Positions 43,368 to 53,288 of a stretch of 64,000 nt of DNA are shown here, piece by piece. The DNA is from Phialophora verrucosa. Lineage: Eukaryota; Ascomycota; Eurotiomycetes; Chaetothyriales; Herpotrichiellaceae. The stretch is from NCBI GenBank assembly GCA_002099365.1, contig MSED01000004.1, forward strand, positions 2,666,001 to 2,730,000, read 5' to 3'. How positions within the stretch are numbered: the first letter of the stretch is position 1; every line of letters begins with the position of its first letter. The position numbers and the translations under genes were made by a program. The notes under the pieces were generated by a model. That model was given only the letters and a program-made list of their open reading frames with translations. It did not search any database and had not been told where the DNA came from.

Positions 43368-44086
43368 ATGGCCACAGAAATCATAACCCGCGAGACGCGG
43401 CGACGGTACATCTGGCCCGAAGTCCAGCTCAACCTCTGGATATTCATTGTCCTGGCCGGCTCGTCCACAGTCCTGGGCATCAACGCGTGGTTCATCGCAG
43501 TGCAGGATCAAATGCGCTTAGGAGTTCCTTGGTACGTGTACACACGGAGGAGGGAGCGAAATAGAGAAGAAGACGAGGCGGGACGTGTTTGCCGCGCGGT
43601 GCAGTGCAGTGCAGCACGGTCCAGCCAGCAAACCTCTACACCTCTAGCTTCCCCCTTTCCACATTCCCCCACTGCAAGACCAGATATAACTAACACGGCA
43701 CCGTGTGGTACAGGATCTTCACCTTCGCCGTAATCACCGGCTCCCTGACCATCATCTTCCTGATCATCATCCTCATCCTGGCCGCGCGCCGCATGCTCAT
43801 CCCCGGCATCATCCTGCTGGGCTCGTTCGTGCTGTTCGTGCTGTGGCTGACCACGCTAATCGAGACGGCCGTCCAGCTGTACGGCGACGGCAACGTCAAC
43901 GGCAACTGCAACAACTACGTCAACAACCAGGAGTTCCGCGGCGTGAGCATCGAGACCCTCGCCTGGCTGACCCAGAGCAACATCTGCAGTTGTTGGAAGG
44001 CCAGCTTCGCCTGGAGCATCATCCTCGCCGTGCTGTTTCTGTGGATGATGATCCTGAGTTGGCAGGTGCAGAATTTTGACGATTGA
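43368..44086 (+). CDS. four-helix MARVEL-like membrane protein
   Basis: Exons 43368-43531 and 43714-44086 give 178 residues; the intron is 182 nt, long for this window, with a CTAAC branch and TACAG acceptor. Four membrane helices are evident: LWIFIVLAGSSTVLGINAWFIAV, WIFTFAVITGSLTIIFLIIILIL, IPGIILLGSFVLFVLWLTTLI and ASFAWSIILAVLFLWMMIL. A cysteine/asparagine-rich loop (NGNCNNYV, then NICSCWK) lies between the last two. The size and helix layout resemble fungal MARVEL-like proteins of the plasma membrane, whose functions are mostly unknown. The splice at CCTTG/GATC gives the continuous VPWIFTFAV. The family label is an inference from topology. Confidence 0.75.
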
Positions 44087-44688
44087 TCACGCACGCCGCG
44101 CGCAATCGAGGCGTGAGGGATTATCCCCCCCAAAAAGTAACATTACCTTTTTCTTGGGTCGTTGTGGTGAGCGAGCGAGCGAGCATACTGCGCTGTGCTA
44201 TGATATACTACATACACTACATTACGCTATACCGTACTATACTGTACGATTCACCCGACTAGGTTGCGTCGCGTTGCATTGGGGGGTCATGCATAAAATG
44301 GGTGATTATCTTGGGTTGCGGTCGGGGTTGGTTGGTTGGATTGACGATATACATGCATGCATTTGACACTTGGTGTTCATGTCCCGTACAAACGTATATT
44401 CACATACATGGAGCATGGGGCAATTGTCGCTTCGACGATGTTCCTTGCACATATGTAATTGACGCTTGGTTGATGACTGTCGAATTGATGCCCATTCTTG
44501 TTCGTGTCAATATATGTATGCAGTAAATCATGGTACGGGGCAAACTAGGCTTGAGACAAGTCTGCAAGTCTGCAAGACACATTCCACTATGATATTGCAC
44601 TACAGTCAGTATCTTGGACGTCACTTTTGATTTGCGACCAACGAGATGGGTACAGGGTGTCTATTTGTGTCTCGACTTGCCCCAGTCA
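44087..44688. other. convergent intergenic region, nothing recognised
   Basis: Both neighbours end here. A GAGC tetranucleotide repeat occurs at 44169-44184 and a TATACTACATACACTAC-type stretch follows. No coding signal. Confidence 0.5.
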
Positions 44689-45615
44689 TCACTGATACTC
44701 CGTGGGAATGTCGATTTGAGCCTCAAACAAACGCTCCACCGCATCCGGCCCTCCCACCACTGTTGGATTCTCCAGTTTCCACGTCCCCTCAATGTTCGCC
44801 GCCTGGATGTAGTAGTTCCCATAGGTGAAGTACTTCCTGGGATCAGTCTTCGTCTTTGCATGTTCATACTGGCGCTTCAACCAGTCCAGGTCTCCCAGCG
44901 ACTTGAGCTTGACCTTCTGGCGTTTCACCTTCTCATACGCGCGCGCCAGGTCCCTGGCGCTCGCTTCGGCCGAGTGAATACGGAAGAAGCCGCCCTGGCC
45001 CTTGAGCACGGATTCGTCCGTGGTGATCAGGTCGACGCTGAATCGAGCGGCATCGTCAAAGTAGGTGAAATCCCATTTGGCGTCGCCGGTGCCCCAGTGA
45101 GCCATGACCGTTTCGCCCCCTTGTTCTTCTTTCTTGAGATGGGCGATGCCGACGGCCTCGCTGAATGCGAATTCGGCCACAATGCCCGTGAAGACGTAGA
45201 TCGGTCGGATGGCCGAGGTCAACTCGACGTGTCGGCGGAACGACTTGTACGCGTCGTAGTGCTCCCAGTCCTCGAAGCCGACCTTGGTCCAGTCCGAGTT
45301 CCAGGAATGGGCGTGGTAGATCTTGATGCCCGCCCGCTCTACTGCCCTGAGGAGGGCCATTTGGGACTCGAGAATGGCTTCGGCGTGGGAGACGTAGGAG
45401 CAGATGACGGCGTCTGCTCCGGATACTGCCTTGTCAAGGGCGACGCGGTCGTCGTAGAAGTCGCATTCGACAAACGACTCGAACCTCTCCAGGAGCGAGG
45501 CCGGGAGTTTTGAAGGCGACCGTCCGAACCCTCGGACTTGGTGCCCTCGGTCGAGACTGTGCCGGGCAAGCAGGCGGCCCAGATTGCCAGACACGCCTGC
45601 TATGAGAATCAACAT
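44689..45615 (-). CDS. NmrA-like/isoflavone-reductase-like NAD(P)-binding protein
   Basis: The intronless frame encodes 308 residues. The N-terminus ILIAGVSGNLGRLLARHSLDRGHQVRGFGRSP is a Rossmann dinucleotide-binding motif of the atypical short-chain reductase class (GxxGxxG with Arg in the second strand, which favours NADP). GADAVICSYVSHAE and the C-terminal block WDFTYFDDAARF follow the NmrA/isoflavone-reductase pattern. The Tyr/Lys catalytic pair of classical short-chain dehydrogenases is not obvious; the AYKSF segment near residue 120 could serve. In Aspergillus NmrA is a redox-sensing corepressor of nitrogen genes, while relatives are secondary-metabolite reductases. Which type this is cannot be settled; no GATA factor or biosynthetic gene is adjacent. 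Confidence 0.85.
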   Translation of the reverse strand: MLILIAGVSGNLGRLLARHSLDRGHQVRGFGRSPSKLPASLLERFESFVECDFYDDRVALDKAVSGADAVICSYVSHAEAILESQMALLRAVERAGIKIYHAHSWNSDWTKVGFEDWEHYDAYKSFRRHVELTSAIRPIYVFTGIVAEFAFSEAVGIAHLKKEEQGGETVMAHWGTGDAKWDFTYFDDAARFSVDLITTDESVLKGQGGFFRIHSAEASARDLARAYEKVKRQKVKLKSLGDLDWLKRQYEHAKTKTDPRKYFTYGNYYIQAANIEGTWKLENPTVVGGPDAVERLFEAQIDIPTEYQ

Positions 45616-47094
45616 GGTGGGAGTTTCGCTGCGAGGCCGACGATGGTCTCGATGTCGATGTCGGTGCTTTTGATATTATATCGTCGTCTCAGTTCAATGA
45701 TGGGACCAGCGGGATGGCATGCTCTCATCGATTGCTTATGGTCCCTTCTCGTCACGAAGGGTGAGTGAGCTCATTGTTGGGAAAACTCATGTTTATCTCT
45801 CACTGTTATCAGTATATCGGCCGATAGTATTGCTGAAATGGCAGAGGGGGAAGGAGAAGATCTAGTCAGACGTGAGTCAAGCTATCGATTCGTGGTACCT
45901 CAATTAGGTCTGCGATTGGTATCAACGAGCTGGTTGCGGACGAAAACCCCCAGATGACGGACCAAAAACTGCCAGCGGATTACATCTCGATAAGATCCAT
46001 TATCAATGATACTGCATAAAAATCAAGATGCCGGGAGGTGGCCCATTCACAATATCGCTGCACATATTGCTGTCGATTTGGAGATCATAGAGATGTATGG
46101 TGGGTGGTACGATGTCACAATACCGCTGCTCAGCCTGTCTCGAAGAGGTTTGAAGGCTTCTCGCCATGGGTTGGTGATGCAGTTTTGCCGAGATCATCAC
46201 CGCAGCGTGTCAGCGTCAAGGCAGAGTGCTCTGGTACACCGAGGATAAGGTAGCTGAATGCGTTGCATTCTAAGGACGATGCTGCTATGGGAACGAGCAG
46301 AGATCCTATGTTGAGCAGTAGTCGTAGCCACCTTGCCCTGGTCAGATGTTACTCGCTCTGTTGGTCTCGGGGCTAGTGTTAACACACTAGGGACAAAAGA
46401 TTGCGGTACAAGTTGAAAATGCACAGGCATCATCTCCATATCTCGAGCTATTGTGCTCTTCTCCCACGTAGTAAAACAGAAGCCCGTCACCTCCATCCGC
46501 CAATGTCGATGAAAGCTGTGAACGGAACTTCAAAGAGGAATCACAAACATACGAGAAAGAAGATCCTCGACACCAACGCGCATCGATCCTCACGGTGGTC
46601 TGCACATCCAACGTCTTTCCATTAATTGCCATCGACGGGTTCGTACGCAGCCCTGTACATCCGATCAATTTGAAGATCTGCCTCAGTTTCCGCCTGAACA
46701 GTACCAAGATTCATAGCTCGGGCCATTGGCTCTTGTTCGTTCAGCCGCTTCCTTACGCTTGAGCGTAATCACCTGTCTAGTAGTAGCTGGAAATGTGGGT
46801 GGAAAGCATTGCTGTACCGCCACTCCAAGCAGTGGTTGACTTCCTGTTGAGGGTTTGTCAAGTGAGAGGAGGGCAGAAGTGTATGTATCTCATTCGGGGC
46901 AGACCAGAAATAGCCGCTTCACTAAGTGCAGGCTCATTAATCAGAAATAAAGCGCGCGTACAGGACCCGTCAAGACGCTCCCATGAGTATTGTTGCAGGC
47001 ACTCTCTCGTCCGCATCCCAGCCTGCCGTCCTCAGGACGGGCACCATCATCGCCGGCGCCCGGATCGACAGCTGTGTTAACTCCACCGTGGCCC
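45616..47094. other. 1.5-kb intergenic region with two unexplained coding-like stretches
   Basis: No gene can be called. On the minus strand a frame ending at the TAA at 46622-46624 reads ...TEADLQIDRMYRAAYEPVDGN, which looks like a plausible protein C-terminus. Another minus-strand frame around 46150-46340 holds a hydrophobic stretch (RLLLNIGSLLVPIAASSL). They are in different frames and lack a consistent exon chain, so this may be a decayed or badly broken gene, or chance. Confidence 0.35.
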
Positions 47095-48261
47095 TCAGCA
47101 TCGTCGAAGGCGCTCGAAAAGATGATTCGAGCCATCGCTATAATGGGGTTGAGGGGAAACAGAACGAGCCTGAGACCACCTCCCATTTGGCACACAGACT
47201 CGAGGGGCACCGGCCACAATGGGGCGCGGGTTGTTGACATCGACTTCGGGACAATAGTCGGAATCAGAGTCTATCTGTTGCATCTTCCAACGTTCCACGG
47301 TAAGTTTGATGTCGTCCACAATCTTCTGCAGCCCTTTGGTGATGGCGGGATGCTCCAACCCTGTGACGCCCTTTAGCCATGATTGAGGGAAATGCGTGAA
47401 GAACTGGAGTGCTCTTTGCAACAGACAACGCAGACAAGCCCAGGTCTTGTGCTTCTTTGCAAGCACCCGCTCCAAGTCGCTCAAGCATTCCCAGTGATAC
47501 CATACAATCGAGCATGCTGGATCCTGGCATCGGATTGAACTCGACCGTCCTTTCATGTCGCCTCCGCGGCAGATACACCAATTCTTGGCGCGTTCGGAGT
47601 GCGTCTTGCGAATTTTGCGTTTGATCCTACCTCCTTGCAAGGAATGGTGGAGCCATACTAATCCAGCCGTCCATATCTGGTCATGGGGATGTTCGAAAGT
47701 GGTAGGAACAGGTTCTTTGGCGAGCTCCAATAGGTTAGGAGGCATAGGCTCAACGTTGGACGGTGGCGGAGAGTGCTTCTTGACTTTCTTCTTCCGTGCG
47801 TCCGCGAGGAATGAGCGTATGTCGAAATCGGCAGGTAGAGTGCCAGGGCCGACTTGCATTAGGAAGGAAAGGACCTCATCTGCAGGCGCTTCACCATACG
47901 ACGACTCAGAGGCAGGGCTGGGAGATTTCGCTGCTCGACATCCGTCCGTTCCATTGGTCTGTTGGGTAGGTGCGCGGCGTTGGCGGCTCGTACATGAACG
48001 ACGCGGTCTTTCAAGATCGGAATCCGAGGCATCTTTGGAGGTCCTACGATTGTCGCTGCCTTGGTGACGGTCGGGTAGGTAGGGATTGTCGTTGGGTCGC
48101 CCGAGCCTATGGCATTTTCGAGGTTCAGGGATATCGCTCGAAGTTGCCTGGCTCTGCCCAAATCGATCCGGGACTCTTGTTTGTCTCACTGGCCGTACAG
48201 TGTCTTCTTCCTTTCCCTCTTCGCTGGCCTCTGCGGCACGACCCCGAAGTCTACGAGGCAT
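47095..48261 (-). CDS. PHD-finger chromatin protein
   Basis: From the ATG at 48261 the frame encodes 388 residues. The first 130 are basic and disordered. A PHD finger lies at about 235-290 with the Cys4-His-Cys3 ligands: CIC, then 13 residues to C, four to C, five to the His in VWYHWEC, two to C, sixteen to C and two to the last C. The aromatic VWYHWE segment resembles ING-type fingers that read methylated Lys4 of histone H3. The C-terminal 100 residues have no domain I recognise. The frame opens 22 codons upstream with no similarity to the basic start; the MPRRLRGR start is chosen. A role as a histone reader is inferred; it is divergent from the second HET gene. Confidence 0.8.
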   Translation of the reverse strand: MPRRLRGRAAEASEEGKEEDTVRPVRQTRVPDRFGQSQATSSDIPEPRKCHRLGRPNDNPYLPDRHQGSDNRRTSKDASDSDLERPRRSCTSRQRRAPTQQTNGTDGCRAAKSPSPASESSYGEAPADEVLSFLMQVGPGTLPADFDIRSFLADARKKKVKKHSPPPSNVEPMPPNLLELAKEPVPTTFEHPHDQIWTAGLVWLHHSLQGGRIKRKIRKTHSERAKNWCICRGGDMKGRSSSIRCQDPACSIVWYHWECLSDLERVLAKKHKTWACLRCLLQRALQFFTHFPQSWLKGVTGLEHPAITKGLQKIVDDIKLTVERWKMQQIDSDSDYCPEVDVNNPRPIVAGAPRVCVPNGRWSQARSVSPQPHYSDGSNHLFERLRRC

Positions 48262-49473
48262 CTTGAATGTTTGGATTGTGTTGGAGAGATGGTTGATGAC
48301 GGCGAGGAACAAAGCGTAGTTGAACAAAAGGAATGCATTGAGATCGGCAGCGAAGCGCAGAAGCCTCTTACCTTTTGAACAAACAAGGCTGACATAGTGG
48401 TCCGTCTCTTCGCTCGCGCGACCATCGAGCTGCCAAGGATGTTAACCTTCACTCACCTGGCACTAGTGACCACTCAACCAGGGCAGCCTCGCGAATGTTG
48501 TGAGAAACTTGCAGCAAGAAATACACACAGTCTTCAACCCATTTCAGCAGCGAAAAGGGCAGCTACAACCGGCCAGCCCAGCGTTGGCGGGAGTGCTAGA
48601 TGCTGAGGCCCGTTTTGGCCCGCCATCAAACCGTTACAGTGGCTTTTTCTCGTCTAGGACTGGGACTCTGCTGGTGTGCAATGCAGATCTGCAGGTGAGA
48701 TCGGGTCCGGACGACGTATTGCTGTATGGACTCGATATGTTCTGCTGGTCCTGTAATACATTTCTTGGGGTTGCTGTATACTCATGACATGCCCCTTGAC
48801 CGCGATGTCAACTATATTGCTAAGTTTCTAGTGGATTAGGAGGTGTTTCCAAGTCACGAGGGAGGCCGCGTAGGACAGTGGAAGTGAAGTGAAAGCGGAT
48901 CGAATTCGCGCATGTGCGCATTTCAGACCAGCGGTTGTATCTCTTACCGCCCGAATGTTCCGCATAGAGTAATACCACGGCATGCGCCTTACAGACTCAT
49001 GCTGGCGCATTGTTCTTCGTTCAGATGTTTGCTTCGAGGCTGATGGCAGATGGACGAAGGGATCTACGAGTTGAAAGGATATGGCGTTGGAGTGCTTCGA
49101 AGCATCAAAGTAGATGATGTAGACATCTTCATGTCCATTAAAACGGCTGTCCATCTCTTACTCGAACGCAATTTCTGCAGGTGCGACTGATCGGATGGTT
49201 GGCAAAGATTCTCTTGATCTACTGGCATAATAGAAACGCAAGAAGGTAGAGTTGAAGATGAGGATCGTTAAGCTGCTTTGCGACTCAGGCAAATCTCCAA
49301 ATGCATTTATCATGTGACATGATTGGGCTGCTGCGATTTTTGTCACGTGATATAATTCTATTCATTCATTCTTATCACGTGATACAGCCAATGACTACTC
49401 CCGTACGCGCTTGCACGCGTCGCGCCGTCCTCGCCGCTCTCCCAAATCCAGTGACAAACCAGGTTTTGAGAGA
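48262..49473. promoter_or_regulatory. 1.2-kb divergent region between PHD gene and HET gene
   Basis: The two start codons face apart. The right end holds two copies of TCACGTGATA (separate entry). The rest shows no coding signal; frames up to 108 codons have no domain. Confidence 0.45.
49343..49384. promoter_or_regulatory. paired TCACGTGATA elements upstream of HET gene
   Basis: The 10-bp word TCACGTGATA occurs at 49343-49352 and again at 49375-49384, exactly 32 bp apart, about three helical turns. Both contain the CACGTG core bound by bHLH factors such as Cbf1 and fungal homologues. The pair is 90-131 nt upstream of the HET start codon at 49474. Confidence 0.5.
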
Positions 49474-51786
49474 ATGAAGTCAAAGCGCAAGCGGCATGAT
49501 CTGAAAACACGCGACGGACCCTTAAGGCGATCAGTCCGTCTTAAGACGGCCAACCTTACGGCTCCACGACTAGACGTCCTCTGCGACTACTGCAAGCTCG
49601 TCACTGTGCAAGAGCAAGAGTCTTCGCTTCGGCAGTGCGTCTACTCTCGCAAACTAGAAGATTCCTGTCAATCAGCCGATTCCCGATGTGCGCTGTGTTT
49701 TTTCCTCACTCGACGAATTGCTGATCTTGATGATCGTGCTGAAAACGATCCTGGTATCCTGTTGTCGCTGTGGGTGAGCAAATGCGAGGACCCCCAGCAA
49801 GTTTGGGGGACTGGACGTCCGACGCAGGTTGAGCTCAAAATCAATGAAGAGGCAACAATCCTGAAATACGATCTTTGCAGGTCGCCACGTACAAACCATC
49901 CCCCAAGTCAAGGGCTTGTTAACCGCAGAGGAGAATATGAGGAAGGTCATCCCGAAGACGAGGACATTCACTTGTATCCTGGGCACTTCCCTCGCCTCGT
50001 GGCTCATGATCCTCTTTCTGGTGCAACCGTCGGTCTGGTCCGAGACTGGCTCAAAGCCTGCACTCACCATAAGTTCTGCAAGGCCCAGGAAGCTCGACCT
50101 TTGCCGAGGCGACTCCTCGATGTTCGTGACGGCCACAGAATCTTGCTGACAGAGCACGACGGAGCAATTGGGAAGTACGTTGCGCTCAGTCACTGCTGGG
50201 GCTTGGTAGACGATGCATTCTCAACAACTAGGCAGAACATTACGGAACGCATCTCAGTGGGCATCGACTTCGCCCTGTTGCCCAAAACCTTCCAGGACGC
50301 GGTGATACTTACGAGACGGCTAGGATATGGCTATATCTGGATCGACGGCTTTTGTATCATGCAGCATGATCAAGATGACTGGATGCGCGAGGCCCGCAAG
50401 ATGGCCCATTACTACAACGATGCCATCTTTACGCTTGCGATTGCTGATGCTGTTACCTGCCATGATGGTTTTTTACACCTTCGCAGTCATCCGGTGTCGC
50501 CACCTCTTCCTGGTTCGGGTCGTGAGTATTACTGCTTACGAGAGACGCTCAGAGGTGACTTCCATCTGAACGTTAATGCTGCAATCAACAAGCGCGCGTG
50601 GACTCTGCAAGAACGATTGATATCTTCGAGGCTAATACAAGTTACCCGAGATCAGTTGTTGTGGTTCTGTAGAGAGAGTGAGTGGGCGGAAGGCTATGTG
50701 CACAGCTCGTCTCGATCTCACGATGAGTTTCGACTTGGTTGTCAGAAAGCTGGTTACTTCATCGACAGTGACGAGCACGATGCGTACTGGCGCAGCAGAT
50801 CTTCAGACCCAACCTCCTACAAGCCTTACTTCGACTCGGATTTCGCGGCAGAGATCTGGTACAATTGCGTTTCAGAGTACACCAGTCGTTTCTTATCTCG
50901 ACCCTCTGATAAATTAGCAGCGGTAGCTGGGCTGGCGGAAAAGTTTGCCCACCAAGAAATGGGACAATATCTCGCCGGTCTCTGGGAGTGGGACTTTTTC
51001 AGGGGCCTCACATGGAAGAGAGTGGCCCCTGAAGAGAAGACAAAGCCGTTGCACGGATTCAGTGGCTACATTGCCATCAAAGCCAAGCTGTCGCTCGCAG
51101 CTCAGACGTCCCAGCCGTTATCACTCTACCGGGCCCCAAGGTGGAGCTGGGCCTCGGTCGACGGACCCGTCCACATCGACGACGACCTTTTCTACTTCGC
51201 CAAGCGTGGAGCTTCTCAAGGCATGGTTTCCGAACTGCACCACTGGCAAAATGAATATGGGCCACGAATTGTGTGCTGCAAATTGCGCCACTCCAGTGCC
51301 AGCCCCTACCTTGACACATTAGAAGGTTCTTCCGTGGAGGTGGAAGGATACTGCCGGCCACTGTGGGTGTCCAAGGTCAAATTATCGCCAAAGGCTGACG
51401 GACCGAGAGGACGATTCATCAAAGATGTGTTTTTGGACTGTCCCGAATCCGATGAGTTATACTACTACCTGGCGAAGCCTCGCCAACTCGACAAAATATG
51501 GAAAGAGCTGTGCGTCCTCCAAATCAGTAAGCAACGCACCGGTTCCCGCTTTGTTTACGGCCTGTTGGTGGATAAGGTGAACAGCAGCTACATGATGTAC
51601 AAGCGTGTTGGACTGGTGGAGTTGGCGTGCTACAACCTATGTGGCATTCCAAAGGGTCCGTCGTCTGGTTTTGTGTACTACATGCATCCGACACAACGAT
51701 CCTATGGTGGGATCTCAACGGACGACTACAAAACAAAAGAATGGCAGAAAGACCGGTGGGAGAAGAAGACACTCGACCTTTTCTAG
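49474..51786 (+). CDS. HET-domain protein (second copy type)
   Basis: From the ATG at 49474 the frame encodes 770 residues without an evident intron. The HET domain is at about 230-390: KYVALSHCWG, then LPKTFQDAVILTRRLGYGYIWIDGFCIMQHDQDDW, and MAHYYNDAIFTLAIADA. It is followed by the usual INKRAWTLQERLISSRLIQV block. A Cys-containing N-terminal part (CDYCKLVTVQ, CALCFFLTRR) precedes it and could bind metal. The C-terminal 350 residues contain an APRWSWASVDGPV block that is typical of this HET subclass. The gene would act in allorecognition-type cell death, by family. Upstream frame extension has no ATG. It is not a recent duplicate of the HET gene at 3267-4967, since only the domain motifs are shared. 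Confidence 0.9.
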   Translation: MKSKRKRHDLKTRDGPLRRSVRLKTANLTAPRLDVLCDYCKLVTVQEQESSLRQCVYSRKLEDSCQSADSRCALCFFLTRRIADLDDRAENDPGILLSLWVSKCEDPQQVWGTGRPTQVELKINEEATILKYDLCRSPRTNHPPSQGLVNRRGEYEEGHPEDEDIHLYPGHFPRLVAHDPLSGATVGLVRDWLKACTHHKFCKAQEARPLPRRLLDVRDGHRILLTEHDGAIGKYVALSHCWGLVDDAFSTTRQNITERISVGIDFALLPKTFQDAVILTRRLGYGYIWIDGFCIMQHDQDDWMREARKMAHYYNDAIFTLAIADAVTCHDGFLHLRSHPVSPPLPGSGREYYCLRETLRGDFHLNVNAAINKRAWTLQERLISSRLIQVTRDQLLWFCRESEWAEGYVHSSSRSHDEFRLGCQKAGYFIDSDEHDAYWRSRSSDPTSYKPYFDSDFAAEIWYNCVSEYTSRFLSRPSDKLAAVAGLAEKFAHQEMGQYLAGLWEWDFFRGLTWKRVAPEEKTKPLHGFSGYIAIKAKLSLAAQTSQPLSLYRAPRWSWASVDGPVHIDDDLFYFAKRGASQGMVSELHHWQNEYGPRIVCCKLRHSSASPYLDTLEGSSVEVEGYCRPLWVSKVKLSPKADGPRGRFIKDVFLDCPESDELYYYLAKPRQLDKIWKELCVLQISKQRTGSRFVYGLLVDKVNSSYMMYKRVGLVELACYNLCGIPKGPSSGFVYYMHPTQRSYGGISTDDYKTKEWQKDRWEKKTLDLF

Positions 51787-53288
51787 GCATCTTTGGGATG
51801 CTGGTGGGCATGACATAGCATCTTGCGCCAACCCTTCGGTTTTGATGCTCGCAGCTGCGATTTGTTTCCTGCCTGCGTCTCGGTCGACGACGCGTCGTTT
51901 CCGAGTGAGCGTGTCACTCGACGCTTCCGACAAGCCAGCGGCACCCTCCCTTGATCCCCTTGTTGTCAAGGTCGTGATTCTCCCTGGAAACCAAGTCTAT
52001 GTTCCCTAGCAATGTCAGATACTTTCAACCCAAGTTCACCATGGTTAAATGCAGGCAACATTGCTAGGAGGCACCATCGCTGGGCCGGTCGCTTCTCGCA
52101 ACCTGCAAACACTATGGCTGCCATCAGACAGAGTCGAATCAGACGCCCCGGCCGCAGCTTCTACTCTCCGACGAAGGGGATAGTAGCAGTGGACCAGAAC
52201 GCCGCGACATTTCTCCCGCACTAAGGGCAAGTGTAGAGGGCACGGATCTTGCACGAGCATTGGCGAGTTCCGTTATGTCGCATATGTTCAAATTTGGGAA
52301 ATCTGGCCAGATTGAGAGTGACGATGCTGTAAGTTCTGATGGGAACAAACAGCTCAGATCATCACCCAGGTAGTCGGCCAAAGCCTCCCAACGGTGCCGA
52401 CTTACTACTTGTCTTCAGACAACTCACAGCAAAGGTGGATGAGTTTAATGCGCAGGGGGCATCTATGCATGGTACACCGGGGGAGACGCCTTGTCCGATC
52501 GCCTTTCTATGGTCGCCGACGCCCGTAACTGCGGTCGGTGAGGCCATTTCTTACGTTCGCCGAGCTTGCATTTTATATCGTAGTCCAAGTTGCCCCTGTC
52601 CTGCCGTCTCGCGATTCGTCACGTAGTGAAGAATGCATATGCTTGCCAGCTAACGGCGCGAGGGTGAGTACGTGGCAAAGATGCTGCGGCGACGTACTAA
52701 GAAGCAGGCAATCGACGGGTGCTAACGGGCGGCTCTCCCCTCTACTGGACGTGACGTTGGCTTAGGAGAAGTCAGTATACTTACTCGGAGATGTGAACGA
52801 GTCGCTGATCTTGGTCCCAGAGGCTGATCAACCGACCAACCGACCAACCGACAGACAGACCGACAGACCATACAGTAAGAATGTGCAATGCACAGTACTC
52901 AAACACAATGACAGTCGTAGATTCTTATCCCCATTCTCATCCTTGCGCAAGAGCCGAACCTTGAACGTGAGAGGCAAGGACCATTGACGGGAGAGCAACA
53001 GAAGCGGTAAGAGGAATGAGGCAGAACGATAGCTCCACGGAATGCTGTGTCATCCGAAGTTACGCTTTCGTTCATTGTATATTGCAGTCTAGCTGGGCAC
53101 AAGGAAGCCTTTGCGATTTCGATCAACTCGGCTCGGATGTGATTTTGTCTTGAAGTCACGACTACCCATCCTTGCCAGGACAAGATCCTAGTGGCCCGAT
53201 ACCACGCCAGAGAAGTGAAGCGAACCAAGGACAGACCTCGTGAGCTGGCTTGTAGAGAGCACATCTCCATGGTACCTATCCTATACTC
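51787..53288. other. 1.5-kb convergent intergenic region, nothing recognised
   Basis: The 3' ends of the HET gene and the oxidase gene face each other here. A short (ACCGACCA)/(ACAGACAG) tandem tract is present at 52829-52869. Frames of up to 134 codons are open but carry no domain or signal peptide. Confidence 0.45.
52829..52869. repeat. short ACCGACCA/ACAG tandem repeat
   Basis: An interrupted tandem of CCAACCGA followed by CAGACAGACCGACAGAC covers about 40 bp in intergenic DNA. Confidence 0.7.
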
